Shown: positions 43,719-53,083, numbered from the stretch's first letter. The stretch is DNA of 64,000 nucleotides from Phormidium sp. OSCR (GCA_001314905.1 LJZT01000003.1:61406-125405); one strand, 5' to 3'. The notes: a model not told the origin generated them from the letters alone. Numbers and translations: made by a program.

Positions 43719-43934
43719 ATGAATAAAACTGACATTCTCAGTCAATTAGAGGGAACCACGATCGAGGAACGTATCCTGATCATTGAAGCGATTTTACAGA
43801 CCGTTAAACATGATATGCACGTCTCATCCTCCCCACCCCTCGACCCAGAACATAAGCCCCTCCGAGGTCAGGTGATTCGCTATGACGATCCTTATGAGCC
43901 GGTTGCCGCCGAAGATTGGGAAGTTCTAGCGTGA
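43719..43934 (+). CDS. Antitoxin of a PIN-type toxin-antitoxin pair
   Basis: A 71-residue protein: an N-terminal helical half (KTDILSQLEGTTIEERILIIEAILQTVKHDM) and a flexible C-terminal half rich in Pro/Asp/Glu (RGQVIRYDDPYEPVAAEDWEVLA) that would wrap the toxin. The pairing with an overlapping PIN gene is the main evidence for its role. The stop overlaps the toxin start in a GTGA arrangement. Confidence 0.75.
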   Translation: MNKTDILSQLEGTTIEERILIIEAILQTVKHDMHVSSSPPLDPEHKPLRGQVIRYDDPYEPVAAEDWEVLA

Positions 43935-44311
43935 TTATCCTGGACACACATATTTGGATTTGGTGGGTAGATGACAACCCTAAACTTTTGTCCCAAAATC
44001 GAGAAATCATCCAAAGCCAGCAGGATAACGGGCTAGGAATTAGTATTATTTCTTGTTGGGAAATTGCCAAATTAGTCGAAAAAAATAGGCTTGATTTAGG
44101 AATTTCCTTAGAAGAATGGCTGGATGTTGCTATAAACTATCATCAAATTCAAGTATTACATTTAAACTTACCTATCATCCTCGAATCAACCCGCCTATCT
44201 GGATTTCATGCAGATCCAGCTGACCAAATTATTGTCGCAACTGCTAAGGTTCATCGGGTTACATTAGTGACTCAAGACCAGAAGATAAACCATTATTTTA
44301 GTCAAAGTTGA
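43931..44311 (+). CDS. vapC: PIN-domain RNase toxin (VapC-like)
   Basis: A 126-residue PIN-fold ribonuclease. Acidic metal ligands: D5 in VIILDTHIWIWW, E44 in SCWEIAKL, and the Asp in DPADQIIVATA, with TQDQKI at the end. The GTG start is chosen from the 4-base overlap with the antitoxin stop; a start at 43916 would extend it by five residues. The pair is a type II toxin-antitoxin module. Confidence 0.88.
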   Translation: MIILDTHIWIWWVDDNPKLLSQNREIIQSQQDNGLGISIISCWEIAKLVEKNRLDLGISLEEWLDVAINYHQIQVLHLNLPIILESTRLSGFHADPADQIIVATAKVHRVTLVTQDQKINHYFSQS

Positions 44312-44429
44312 GACAGATGCGGTAATGCAAACCCCTCAACCTTCTCCCTGTAAGCACTTCACCTCTTTTGGGAGTCAATCATGGTTTGCTCTGACGGGGC
44401 GAACTGGGGCGGTTGAGCAGGGGGTGGAT

Positions 44430-44458
44430 TTGTGCCAAACTCAAACTAGAGGCATAAT
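44430..44458 (+). promoter_or_regulatory. Probable promoter of the BREX-like array
   Basis: TTGTGC, a 17-base spacer and CATAAT, ending 30 bases before the ATG of the first gene. The -35 box and the spacer are shared with the toxin-antitoxin upstream element at 43634. No other pair nearby is as good. Confidence 0.6.
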
Positions 44459-44488
44459 GAGAAGCCCTGCCCTGATTCCCGAGCTGCT

Positions 44489-45397
44489 ATGGTTGCCACG
44501 TCAACGGCCCTATTCCCCGAACTGCCCAAAGTCGCGTTTGCACGCCATGAGACGTTTCATCCTCGCTTCGGCTGGCTGAAAAAAGGGTTTGATGCGGCGA
44601 GTTCTGATCCGGGAATTTTCACTGCCGATGACGCTGTGGTGCGTTTGGGAGTGGGGAAAAATATGGTGCGCTCTATCCGCTATTGGTGTAATGCGTTTCA
44701 GGTTTTGGAAAATGATCGCCCCACGAAATTTGGTCAAAACTTGTTGAGTGATGGGGGCTGGGACCCATTTTTAGAAAATCCAGCTTCTCTATGGCTGCTG
44801 CATTGGCAGTTGCTGAAAAATCCAGAGGAGGCTACCGCTTGGGCGATCGCCTTTTTTGGCTTTCATGCAGTTGAGTTTTCTCCAGACGATTTGCTCACTA
44901 GCTTAGAACAGTATAGTGATGGCAGTCCAGGGAAGAAAACAGCAGTGTCTTCTCTGAAGAAAGACATGAATTGTATTCTCAGGATGTATTCAGAGCCGGA
45001 ACTTCAGCGGGGAGCGATTGAGGATTCTATCAATAGTCCCTTTTCTGGGTTGGGCTTGATTTCAAGGTCACGCAAGCAGTATAAGTTTTGTATTGGGGAA
45101 AAAGAGAATTTACCGCCGGAAATTATTGTTTATGCCTGTTTAAAGTTTGCGGAAACAAGCAGTGCTAAAACCATTTCTGTGTCACGATTAACCTATGATC
45201 CCCACAGTCCGGGGTTGACCTTTAAATTGCCAGAACGGGTCATTTGTGATGCGATCGCCGATGTTGAAAGACGTGACCCTCGTGTGGCGGTGCGGGAGTC
45301 GGAGGGATTACTGCAATTCTCCTTCACTGAAGATCCAAACTCCCTCGCAGAGGATATCCTAGAACAGTATTACATGGAGCCTGTCGCTGCCCTATGA
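44489..45397 (+). CDS. DUF4007 protein, first copy
   Basis: A 302-residue protein of the DUF4007 family, which I recall mostly beside PAPS-reductase-like (DndC/BrxP) genes. Marks: ARHETFHPRFGWLKKGFDAASSDPGIF, LGVGKNMVRSIRYWCNAFQVLE, and ENPASLWLLHWQLLKNPEEATAWAIAFFGFHAVEFSPDDL. It looks helical and could be a DNA-reading winged-helix adaptor; the exact job is unknown. Its TGA overlaps the ATG of the ATPase gene (ATGA), so the two proteins are probably made in fixed ratio. A second copy sits at 52250. Confidence 0.85.
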   Translation: MVATSTALFPELPKVAFARHETFHPRFGWLKKGFDAASSDPGIFTADDAVVRLGVGKNMVRSIRYWCNAFQVLENDRPTKFGQNLLSDGGWDPFLENPASLWLLHWQLLKNPEEATAWAIAFFGFHAVEFSPDDLLTSLEQYSDGSPGKKTAVSSLKKDMNCILRMYSEPELQRGAIEDSINSPFSGLGLISRSRKQYKFCIGEKENLPPEIIVYACLKFAETSSAKTISVSRLTYDPHSPGLTFKLPERVICDAIADVERRDPRVAVRESEGLLQFSFTEDPNSLAEDILEQYYMEPVAAL

Positions 45398-48300
45398 GCC
45401 AGCCCCTTTCTCAGATTTTTCGCCTCAATCGCCGCTATTCTCGTTCGATTGATGTAGAGCGCGATTTTGTCAATCCAGAGGCCCTCAAGGGCTATATTCT
45501 GACCGATCGCGCTGTAGATACCCTGGAGCGCCTGCTGAGAAGTTTAAACGATCCTCAGGGCGATCGCGCCTGGACGCTCACCAGTGTCTATGGAACGGGA
45601 AAATCGTCGTTTGCCCAGTTTTTCACGGCGCTATGCAGTGCTGAGAGGGCGGAAACGGGACAATTGGCACGGCAGATCCTCGCCGTTGCCGATGTGGGGT
45701 TAGACGACCAACTTGAGGCGATTCCAGCTCAGGGATTTGTCTGTGCGGTGGCGAAGGCGCAACGGGAACCGATTAGTCATACCATTGTTCGGGGTTTGTT
45801 ACGGGGAGCTAAGGAGTTTTGGAGCAGTAAGCCGGGTAAAAAACCGAGTATTTTAGAGGAGTTACAATCCCGAGTCGAGGGCTTAGTTACTGAGCCAAAC
45901 TTGCCGGGTCATTTAGTAATTGATTGGATAAAAAAAGTATCGTTGGCGGCTAAAGCTCCGGTTTTATTGGTTATTGATGAACTCGGAAAAACCCTGGAAT
46001 ATGCGGTTTATGAGGAGGGGGCTGAAGATTTATATCTCTTACAGCAAATTGCTGAGTTGCCCAAGGATGACGAGTATTCTGTTGCTATTTTAGGGCTGTT
46101 ACATCAGGCGTTTGATGAATATGGTCGTAAACTCTCCCGCGACCAACGCAATGAATGGACAAAAATTCAAGGACGCTTCCAAGATATTCCCTTTGAAAGT
46201 TCACCGGGTCAAATGATTCGCCTGATGGGACAGGTGTTTGAACTCGATGATGAGGAGGGGATGGCGATCGCAGCGGCGGTGAAGAGTTTTGGAGAGGATT
46301 GGGTTGGCAGTTTAAAGGAACTCTCGCGAACGGCTGAGCTAACGGCGGAGTCGATTGAGGCCATTTATCCTCTGCATCCAGTGGCGGCCTATAGTTTGCC
46401 CAGTTTATGCTCTAAGTATGCTCAAAATGACCGCTCCCTCTTTACCTTTTTAACCAGTTCAGAACCTCTTTCGTTGCGGCGCTATTTAGAGGAAACCCAT
46501 GTCGAGGGAACGCTTCCAGAAACCCTGAAATTGGATCGGGTTTATGACTATTTTGTGGAAACCGTGGGGATGGGATTATCCTATCGTCCCAATGCTCAGA
46601 AATGGGTGGAAATTCAGGGACTGATTCAGGATGCGAAACACCTGGAGGCTGAGAAGCTGCGGGTGTTGAAAGTGATTGGAATGCTGAATTTGCTCTCCGT
46701 GACGGGGGTGGCTCGCGCCAGTTGGGAGTTGGTGGTGTCGTCGTTGTGTGATACCCCCGACGAGGCGGCGGAACGAGACGGCTGGGGTTCGGTGATTGAA
46801 ACGCTACTGAAACAAAATTTGCTGACGTATCACCGCACCCGCGATGAGTTGCGGATTTGGGAGGGGTCGGAGTTTAATGTGGATGCGGAAGTTGATGCGA
46901 GGATGCAAGACAACCGCAAGAGCCTACGGGAGATGTTGTCGCAGTGGTATCCGCTAACGCCGTTGGTGGTACAGCGTCACAGTTACACCACGGGAACCTT
47001 ACGCTATTTTGAACGGTTGTATGTGGATGAGGAGACATCTCTGGCGGCTTTGCGCTGTACCCAGGGAGGCGATGGGGTGATTGGCTACTGGGTGGGGGAA
47101 CAGCTTCCTGAGCCGGTGGAGAAGAAGACGGCGGATGGGAAACCGTTGTTGCTGTTGGCGGGGAAACGGTTGCTGACGTTGCGATCGCAGGCGTTGGAAT
47201 ATGCGGCGTTGCAAGAGATTCGCGATACCGCTGGACAGCTTCAGAGTGATGGCGTAGCGCGGCGTGAGGTGAGTTATCGTCTGTTGCAAGGTAAGGAAAT
47301 GCTCGATCGCAGTTTCCAACAAACCTTTGACTGGGGAGGAGTTCAGGGTTGGTTAGAGGGTAAGCAGGTGCAATGGCGGGATGCGAAGGCTTTTAGTGCG
47401 GGGTTATCGGAGTTATGCGATCGCGTCTATGAGCAAGGACTGGAGTTGCGCAATGAGATGCTCAATCGTCGGGAGTTGACGACGCAGGGAGCCAAGGCGC
47501 GACGGATTCTGATTGAGCGGATGTTGGATTATGGAGATCAGCGGCGATTGGGATTAGAGGGATATGGCCCGGAGGTGGCCATGTATGAGTCGGTGTTGCA
47601 AGAGTCGGGAATGCACCGACAGGAGGGGGACAGTTGGGGATTTTTCCCACCGGACAAGGAATCGGGATTATGGACGATTTGGGAGGCGATTGAGGAGTTT
47701 TGTGAGTCGGCGACGCAGGAGATGCGATCCCTGGCGGAGTTATATAAGAGGTTAGAGGCGCCACCTTATGGGATTAAGCCAGGAACGATTCCGGTGCTGT
47801 TGGCGGCGTTCCTTCTCTATCGATTGGATGATGTGGGGATTTATCGGGATGGAACCTTTATTCCCCTGTTGGGAAGTGAGCATTTTGAGTTACTGGTGAA
47901 AGCACCGGGACGATTCGCGCTGAAGTATTTTCAGATTGCGGGGTTGCGGATGGAGGTGTTCCGGGAGTTGGAACAGGTTTTGCGGAATCCTCAGGCTAAG
48001 GTTCCTGAGAAGGTTCGCAACACAACCTTATTAATGGTGGCGAAACCTCTGTTTCAGTTTGCGCAGAAGTTACCTCGTTATACCAAGCAGACGCAGCGGG
48101 TGAGTGAGGTGGCGCAACGGGTGTTACGGGAGTTGAGTCAGGCGAAGGAGCCGGATGAGTTGTTGTTTGTGGCGCTTCCCCAGGCTTGTGGTTTTGAGCC
48201 GATTGATGTGGAGGCGGACGAGACACCAGGAACGGCGAAGGCGTTACGAGAGCGACTGGTGGCGGCGGTTCGGGAGATTCATGGTGCGTATGATGCGTTG

Positions 48301-48882
48301 TTGACAGATTGTCAGCGGTTGTTATATCAGGCGTTTGGGGTGCGTCGGCCGGAAACGACATTACGGGAGGATTTGCGATCGCGCGCGCATCAGGTATTGT
48401 CTCACTGTACGGAACCGGCGTTACGGCGGTTTGTGAAGGTGGCGGTGGATGAGACGAAGGAGGAACGGGCCTGGTTGGAGGCGCTGGTGATGGTGATTGC
48501 GGATAAGCCAGCGGAGTCTTGGCGAGATGAGACGATGCAGGCGTTTGAGGTGCAGTTGGGGGATTTGGCGCGACGGTTCCGCAATCTGGAGGCGGTGCGT
48601 CAGGATGTGGCGCGGGAGGAGACGACGATGGAGGCTCCTTCGGAGAATCTACGTCCGCAACGGGTGACGTTGACGCGGTTGGATGGGGAGGAACAGCATC
48701 GTCTGGTGTGGCGAGATACTAAGGCGGAACGGGTGGAGCAGGTTGAGGCGAAGGTGGAACGGCTCTTGGAGGAGTTGCAGGAGTTGGAGCCGTCGGTTCG
48801 GGAGGCGATCGCGCTGCGGTTGATGGAGCGAGTTTTTGAGTCATCGTCACGGCCAGTCCCGTCTCAGGTCGAGATGAGATAG
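45394..48882 (+). CDS. Large P-loop ATPase, BrxC-like, first copy
   Basis: A 1162-residue protein. Walker A is YGTGKSS at residues 66-72 and Walker B VLLVIDELGK with D195/E196. A second conserved block, LEAPPYGIKPGTIPVLLAAFLLYRLDDVGIYRDGTFIPLL, occurs near residue 790 and has a clear counterpart in the other ATPase of this array. The last 250 residues are helical, with a coiled-coil-like end (VEQVEAKVERLLEELQELEPSVREAIAL). BrxC-type ATPases are large AAA-like proteins needed for BREX activity. Its place between DUF4007 and BrxP ties it to the sulfur-modification half. Confidence 0.85.
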   Translation: MSQPLSQIFRLNRRYSRSIDVERDFVNPEALKGYILTDRAVDTLERLLRSLNDPQGDRAWTLTSVYGTGKSSFAQFFTALCSAERAETGQLARQILAVADVGLDDQLEAIPAQGFVCAVAKAQREPISHTIVRGLLRGAKEFWSSKPGKKPSILEELQSRVEGLVTEPNLPGHLVIDWIKKVSLAAKAPVLLVIDELGKTLEYAVYEEGAEDLYLLQQIAELPKDDEYSVAILGLLHQAFDEYGRKLSRDQRNEWTKIQGRFQDIPFESSPGQMIRLMGQVFELDDEEGMAIAAAVKSFGEDWVGSLKELSRTAELTAESIEAIYPLHPVAAYSLPSLCSKYAQNDRSLFTFLTSSEPLSLRRYLEETHVEGTLPETLKLDRVYDYFVETVGMGLSYRPNAQKWVEIQGLIQDAKHLEAEKLRVLKVIGMLNLLSVTGVARASWELVVSSLCDTPDEAAERDGWGSVIETLLKQNLLTYHRTRDELRIWEGSEFNVDAEVDARMQDNRKSLREMLSQWYPLTPLVVQRHSYTTGTLRYFERLYVDEETSLAALRCTQGGDGVIGYWVGEQLPEPVEKKTADGKPLLLLAGKRLLTLRSQALEYAALQEIRDTAGQLQSDGVARREVSYRLLQGKEMLDRSFQQTFDWGGVQGWLEGKQVQWRDAKAFSAGLSELCDRVYEQGLELRNEMLNRRELTTQGAKARRILIERMLDYGDQRRLGLEGYGPEVAMYESVLQESGMHRQEGDSWGFFPPDKESGLWTIWEAIEEFCESATQEMRSLAELYKRLEAPPYGIKPGTIPVLLAAFLLYRLDDVGIYRDGTFIPLLGSEHFELLVKAPGRFALKYFQIAGLRMEVFRELEQVLRNPQAKVPEKVRNTTLLMVAKPLFQFAQKLPRYTKQTQRVSEVAQRVLRELSQAKEPDELLFVALPQACGFEPIDVEADETPGTAKALRERLVAAVREIHGAYDALLTDCQRLLYQAFGVRRPETTLREDLRSRAHQVLSHCTEPALRRFVKVAVDETKEERAWLEALVMVIADKPAESWRDETMQAFEVQLGDLARRFRNLEAVRQDVAREETTMEAPSENLRPQRVTLTRLDGEEQHRLVWRDTKAERVEQVEAKVERLLEELQELEPSVREAIALRLMERVFESSSRPVPSQVEMR

Positions 48883-48898
48883 CCTTAAGTTGTGAGGG

Positions 48899-48921
48899 GA
48901 ATCACCCGCTGTGGGTGATTC
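48899..48921 (+). terminator. Hairpin between the first ATPase and brxP
   Basis: GAATCACCC and GGGTGATTC form a perfect 9-bp stem with a 5-base loop, 17 bases after the ATPase stop. The tail TCATCATT is only slightly T-rich, so it may attenuate rather than stop transcription. Confidence 0.5.
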
Positions 48922-48973
48922 TCATCATTGCTGGGAGATGGCAAATCCCGTTAGATAACCTTACGACAAAACA

Positions 48974-49786
48974 ATGTCAATCATGTCTGGTCAAAAAACG
49001 CGACACATTTTAGGACTTTCTGGGGGTAAGGACAGTACGGCGTTAGCGGTTCTGTTGCATCAGGAGATTCCTGATATGGAATACTTCTTTTGCGATACCC
49101 ACAAGGAGCTTCCTGAGACTTATGAGTATCTTGACCGCATTCAGGCTCGTTTAGGGATTGAGATTGAGCGGCTGAGTGCGAATCAGGGGTTTGACCATTG
49201 GCTAGATGTGTATGGGGGTTATCTTCCTTCCCCTAATAATCGCTGGTGTACCCGCCAGATGAAGATTAAGCCCCTTGAGGAGTTCATTGGTGACGATGAT
49301 ACCATCAGTTATATTGGTATCCGCGCTGATGAGAACCGGGATGGCTACATCTCCAGTAAACCCAATATCAAACCGGTGTTTCCGTTTAAGGAGCGGGGTT
49401 TGGTGAAGGAGGACATTATCCGCTTGTTGGAAGACAGTGGGATTGGCTTACCGGACTATTATCGTTGGCGCAGTCGTTCGGGTTGCTATTTTTGTTTCTT
49501 CCAACGGAAGTATGAGTGGGTGATGCTGGCCCAGGAGCATCCTGATTTGTTTGAGAAGGCGATCGAGTATGAGAAGAATCATAAGGATGGCCGAGACTAT
49601 ACCTGGACTCAGGGGGAAACTCTTGAGGAGTTGTTAGCACGGAAGGATGAGATTATTGAGAATCATAAAAAGGGGCGATCACAGCCCGTTAAGTCTTCTG
49701 ATCAAACACTCGCAAGGACCTTGACTGAATCTCTTGAGTTTGAAGATGAAGACGAGGAAATCCCCTGTTTGATTTGTCATTGCTAG
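48974..49786 (+). CDS. brxP: PAPS-reductase-like ATP pyrophosphatase of BREX type 4 (BrxP / DndC-like)
   Basis: A 270-residue N-type ATP pyrophosphatase. The PP-loop SGGKDS is at residues 16-21. Cysteines able to hold a 4Fe-4S cluster: C40 (FFCDTHKE), C92 (RWCTRQMK), C171 and C174 (SGCYFCFF); a CLICHC cluster ends the protein. In Dnd/Ssp systems the related DndC/SspD activates DNA backbone phosphate for sulfur insertion; in the original BREX classification a PAPS-reductase gene (brxP) replaces the methyltransferase in type 4. The neighbours support brxP. Base use is more AT-rich than the flanking genes. A second ATG four codons on is possible. Confidence 0.88.
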   Translation: MSIMSGQKTRHILGLSGGKDSTALAVLLHQEIPDMEYFFCDTHKELPETYEYLDRIQARLGIEIERLSANQGFDHWLDVYGGYLPSPNNRWCTRQMKIKPLEEFIGDDDTISYIGIRADENRDGYISSKPNIKPVFPFKERGLVKEDIIRLLEDSGIGLPDYYRWRSRSGCYFCFFQRKYEWVMLAQEHPDLFEKAIEYEKNHKDGRDYTWTQGETLEELLARKDEIIENHKKGRSQPVKSSDQTLARTLTESLEFEDEDEEIPCLICHC

Positions 49787-49808
49787 ATCTATTTATTCTT
49801 ACATTAAT

Positions 49809-52085
49809 ATGGAAATTTCTAGGATTTTTCAAACGTCTAGTGAGACCACACACTCTTTTTTTAGTAAGCCTGGTGAAGGCTTTTATATTCCATTGTACCA
49901 ACGGGAGTATAGCTGGGATCAGGAAAATATAGAACAATTAATGGACGATGTATGCCGTGGGGTAAAAGATCTTATATCCTCGGAAGATACAATCCACTTC
50001 ATGGGAACTATAATTTTAGTCGCAGAAAATAATCCCGAAAATAATATCAGTCCTCAAGACCCCAAAGCTCTACCTACTGCTATATTAAATGTTATTGATG
50101 GGCAGCAAAGAATTTCAACATTTTCTCTTTTGGGTTGTAAATTATACGAGCTTCTATTTCAGTCTACCCAAGAACTACCAGAGTCAGAAGAATATGACGA
50201 CCTAAGAGAAATCACAAAATCCTATTTAACTAAATTGAAAGCCCTATTTTCTTTGTATTTAGGAAGGGGATATCCAGAAGAAAAGCCAGTTATTATACGA
50301 TCTGGTATTGATGCTTGGACGCTAGAGGGCGATGACGATAAGTATTATAAGTCAGATGTCTCTTTGGTTTTAGCTCAATTCATAAAAGCAATTTCCGATA
50401 AATCTGAATTCCCAAAATTAACCCGAAAATCCAACACCAAGATTTATGATAATTTCAAAATAATAGATGATTGCCTTCAAAATGTTTTAGAAGCCCATAA
50501 AAATGATGGAGATGGAGACTGTCCGAAGGCTTGGGATATTTTAGAAGGAAATATCAAGCAGAAAACATTATGGGATTACAACCGTCCGGGGTTAGAAAAA
50601 CTCATAGAGGGTAGGGTCGAGGAGGCTTGCTCCTTGGTTCAATTGTACTCTTTTTGCTATTATTTGCTTGAAAGGTGCTGTTTTACAGTCATTAAGCCTG
50701 TATCAGAAGTCCGGGCATTTGATATGTTTCAATCGCTGAATGCAACGGGAACACCGCTGACAGCTCTAGAGACATTTAAACCCCTAGTTGTCAATACGGC
50801 AGATTCCCAGGGGGGGGAAAAATCCAAAAAATATAGTTACACAACATCTAAATTCAAAGACTATTTTGATCGTGTTGATGAGTTAATGCATCGTTTAAGG
50901 AGTGCATCCGCTAAAAACAAGCGAACAAATGACTATTTGACTTTGTTTGCTGCTGCGTACAGTGGCGATAAATTGTCAAAGCAGTTTAGCCAGCAAAGAA
51001 AATGGCTCAATGACGAATATGCTGAGTGTGGAACCCTTGAAGAAAAAGAAAAGTTTGTTCGAGCAATGGGAGATACGGCAAGTTACTGCAAAGAAGTTAT
51101 TTACTCTGAGGCTAACCAGCGTAAGGGATTTCCCAGCCTAGACAATATTGAGGAATCACTCAGGAAGGAATCAGCTTTTTTAACATTGTATCTCCAGGAT
51201 GCAGGACATAAAATGTCCCACACAATGTTAAGTAGATTTTATTCCCTTGCCATTAACGATGACTCTAAGCAGAAAGAATTTGCATTGGCCTGTAGATCCA
51301 TAGCGGCATTTTTTACACTTTGGAGGTCATCACTTCCGAATAAAGGTCTTGATGATGTTTATCGCAAATTGCTGGCTGATCATATGTCATGGAAATCTGG
51401 AGATTCTTCATTAAATATTGAATCTCTCCAGAAGTACTTATGGAAGAGTCTAAAAAGTAAGAAGATCGGAGATAAAGAAAGTTGGAAAGCCGCAGCGCTT
51501 CAGTATCTCAGATATGATAACGTTAAGAAAGTATGTAGATTTTGTCTATTTGTTACAGCTAGTAACACCATCCCTGACCCAGATAGTCCTGGGTTGATGA
51601 AGCTTACTAAAAAGAAACAAGATAGTAGTTACCTAGATCCAGAAAAGTGGAAAAATTCAGATTTTAAATCCATAGAGCATATTGCACCACAGAAGCAAAA
51701 TTCAGATCCATATTTTGACAGTTGGGATACTCGAATTTACGACGACTTTAACTATGAGTCGATTGGTAACTTAACTCTGTTGCCAATTGATATTAATAGC
51801 TCTGCAAGTAACAAAAGTTGGATGGAAAAGTGGTTCTATTATAGGTACTTGTCTGAAGAGGATTCAGACAACCTAGTAACTCTAAAACAAGAGGCTGAGG
51901 AAAAAGATATTTCTCTGAGGGACGACATATTAGAACGCTTAGAAAGCATTTCTTATAAGTCTCATATCCTTCCGATCACTAAAGTTGATCCACCTACCCT
52001 TACCTGGAACCAAGAAATAATTAATAATCGTGCAGACCGTATTTGCGACATCGTATGGGAAACCATGAATTCTTGGCTATCGTGA
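49809..52085 (+). CDS. DUF262-DUF1524 protein, GmrSD/SspE-like nuclease
   Basis: A 758-residue two-part protein. The N-terminal DUF262 part has GFYIPLYQREYSWDQENIEQLMDDV and the nucleotide-hydrolysis motif DGQQR (from D97). The C-terminal DUF1524 part is an HNH-type nuclease, with H624 in IEHIAPQ followed by NYESIGNLTLLPIDINSSASNKSW. GmrSD enzymes cut modified DNA; SspE, the related effector, uses a DGQQR motif with phosphorothioate-stimulated NTPase activity and nicks phage DNA. Position beside brxP makes the SspE-like role the best guess. The gene is notably AT-rich and free of HIP1 sites. Confidence 0.85.
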   Translation: MEISRIFQTSSETTHSFFSKPGEGFYIPLYQREYSWDQENIEQLMDDVCRGVKDLISSEDTIHFMGTIILVAENNPENNISPQDPKALPTAILNVIDGQQRISTFSLLGCKLYELLFQSTQELPESEEYDDLREITKSYLTKLKALFSLYLGRGYPEEKPVIIRSGIDAWTLEGDDDKYYKSDVSLVLAQFIKAISDKSEFPKLTRKSNTKIYDNFKIIDDCLQNVLEAHKNDGDGDCPKAWDILEGNIKQKTLWDYNRPGLEKLIEGRVEEACSLVQLYSFCYYLLERCCFTVIKPVSEVRAFDMFQSLNATGTPLTALETFKPLVVNTADSQGGEKSKKYSYTTSKFKDYFDRVDELMHRLRSASAKNKRTNDYLTLFAAAYSGDKLSKQFSQQRKWLNDEYAECGTLEEKEKFVRAMGDTASYCKEVIYSEANQRKGFPSLDNIEESLRKESAFLTLYLQDAGHKMSHTMLSRFYSLAINDDSKQKEFALACRSIAAFFTLWRSSLPNKGLDDVYRKLLADHMSWKSGDSSLNIESLQKYLWKSLKSKKIGDKESWKAAALQYLRYDNVKKVCRFCLFVTASNTIPDPDSPGLMKLTKKKQDSSYLDPEKWKNSDFKSIEHIAPQKQNSDPYFDSWDTRIYDDFNYESIGNLTLLPIDINSSASNKSWMEKWFYYRYLSEEDSDNLVTLKQEAEEKDISLRDDILERLESISYKSHILPITKVDPPTLTWNQEIINNRADRICDIVWETMNSWLS

Positions 52086-52249
52086 TCAGATTTTTTTGAG
52101 AATACATCTAGAAAAAACTTTGATTGCAGACAAGGTGTTCTAGATTTTTTTGATAAATTGAGTGTAGCATATATTTTTACTTAATTTATACTTGATTATT
52201 TACTTTGAGTCACCAACAAGTTTTACAATTATCTCAACAAAACTACTGT

Positions 52250-53083
52250 ATGCCTAAACTACAACTCAGCTTCCACACTACCTTCGCACTCAAGAAAGAG
52301 GAGGTGCAGAAAATTCTCCGGTGCGCTTCTGAAGATATTGGACTCAATGATTCCCTCGACAATTTACAAGCTCGGACTGGACTCGGAAACAAAAAAGTCA
52401 CCCCAATCAAAAGTTGGGCAACACGAGCCGGATTAGTCGAAGAGAATCAACTCAGTCCAGAAGGAAAAATGATCTGGGATCATGACCCTGACCTGGAAAC
52501 ACTCCCCACCGACTGGTTCATGCACTTTTATCTGAGCCTCGGTGACAAGAGACTCTCGACTCCGCCGCAACTCCCCTCAGCCTGGGGAGGCTGGACGTAC
52601 TTTGTCTATGAATTTATCCCCCAATATCGTAGTTTCACTGAAGATGACCTCTTTCATCATGCAGCACTTGTCTTTGATAGCGAAAAGCCGAAACCACTGA
52701 AAAAAAATCTTCGTATTTTGTTACGAGCCTATACAGAACCCTACGCCCTAGCTGGCTGTAAATTCCTTATACTGGAAGATGGGCAGTATCAGACCGATCA
52801 AGCGAGACGACCCAACCCGTATCTCGTCGGATACTTCCTTGCTAAACTCTGGGAGCGAGACTATCCCCAAGAGGGTTCAGTTCTCACAAAATCCCTATTA
52901 ACTCATCCTATGGGTCTCGGTCCTGTCTTGGGACTGACTGGGGATGGCGTACAAGACGAACTCAACCGCCTAGAATCCTTGGGAATCATCGAACAACGCC
53001 GAGCCGTTCCCCCCTTCCAAGTGGTTCCTCGTTGGACAAACCCCCTCGACTTGCTCGAAAAAGCCTATGACTGCGATCGCTAA
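52250..53083 (+). CDS. DUF4007 protein, second copy
   Basis: A 277-residue paralog of the protein at 44489. Parallel blocks: KLQLSFHTTFALKKEEVQKILRCASEDIG, LGNKKVTPIKSWATRAGLVEE, and DLETLPTDWFMHFYLSLGDKRLSTPPQLPSAWGGWTYFVYEFI. The ATG is chosen; an in-frame TTG at 52205 lies in an AT-rich gap and would add 15 residues. It overlaps the next gene by 17 bases. The two copies are far from identical, so the duplication is old or the modules came separately. Confidence 0.82.
   Translation: MPKLQLSFHTTFALKKEEVQKILRCASEDIGLNDSLDNLQARTGLGNKKVTPIKSWATRAGLVEENQLSPEGKMIWDHDPDLETLPTDWFMHFYLSLGDKRLSTPPQLPSAWGGWTYFVYEFIPQYRSFTEDDLFHHAALVFDSEKPKPLKKNLRILLRAYTEPYALAGCKFLILEDGQYQTDQARRPNPYLVGYFLAKLWERDYPQEGSVLTKSLLTHPMGLGPVLGLTGDGVQDELNRLESLGIIEQRRAVPPFQVVPRWTNPLDLLEKAYDCDR

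Noticed and set aside
44325..44579. 84-codon frame before the first DUF4007 gene
   Set aside because: It overlaps the promoter and the real gene start, has no ribosome site, and its residues look like a frame-shifted read of the neighbouring gene.
49809..52085. Reading the island as a classic Dnd or DISARM system
   Set aside because: There is no DndB, DndD, DndE, DndFGH, DrmA/B or methyltransferase; PglZ and BrxL place it with BREX.
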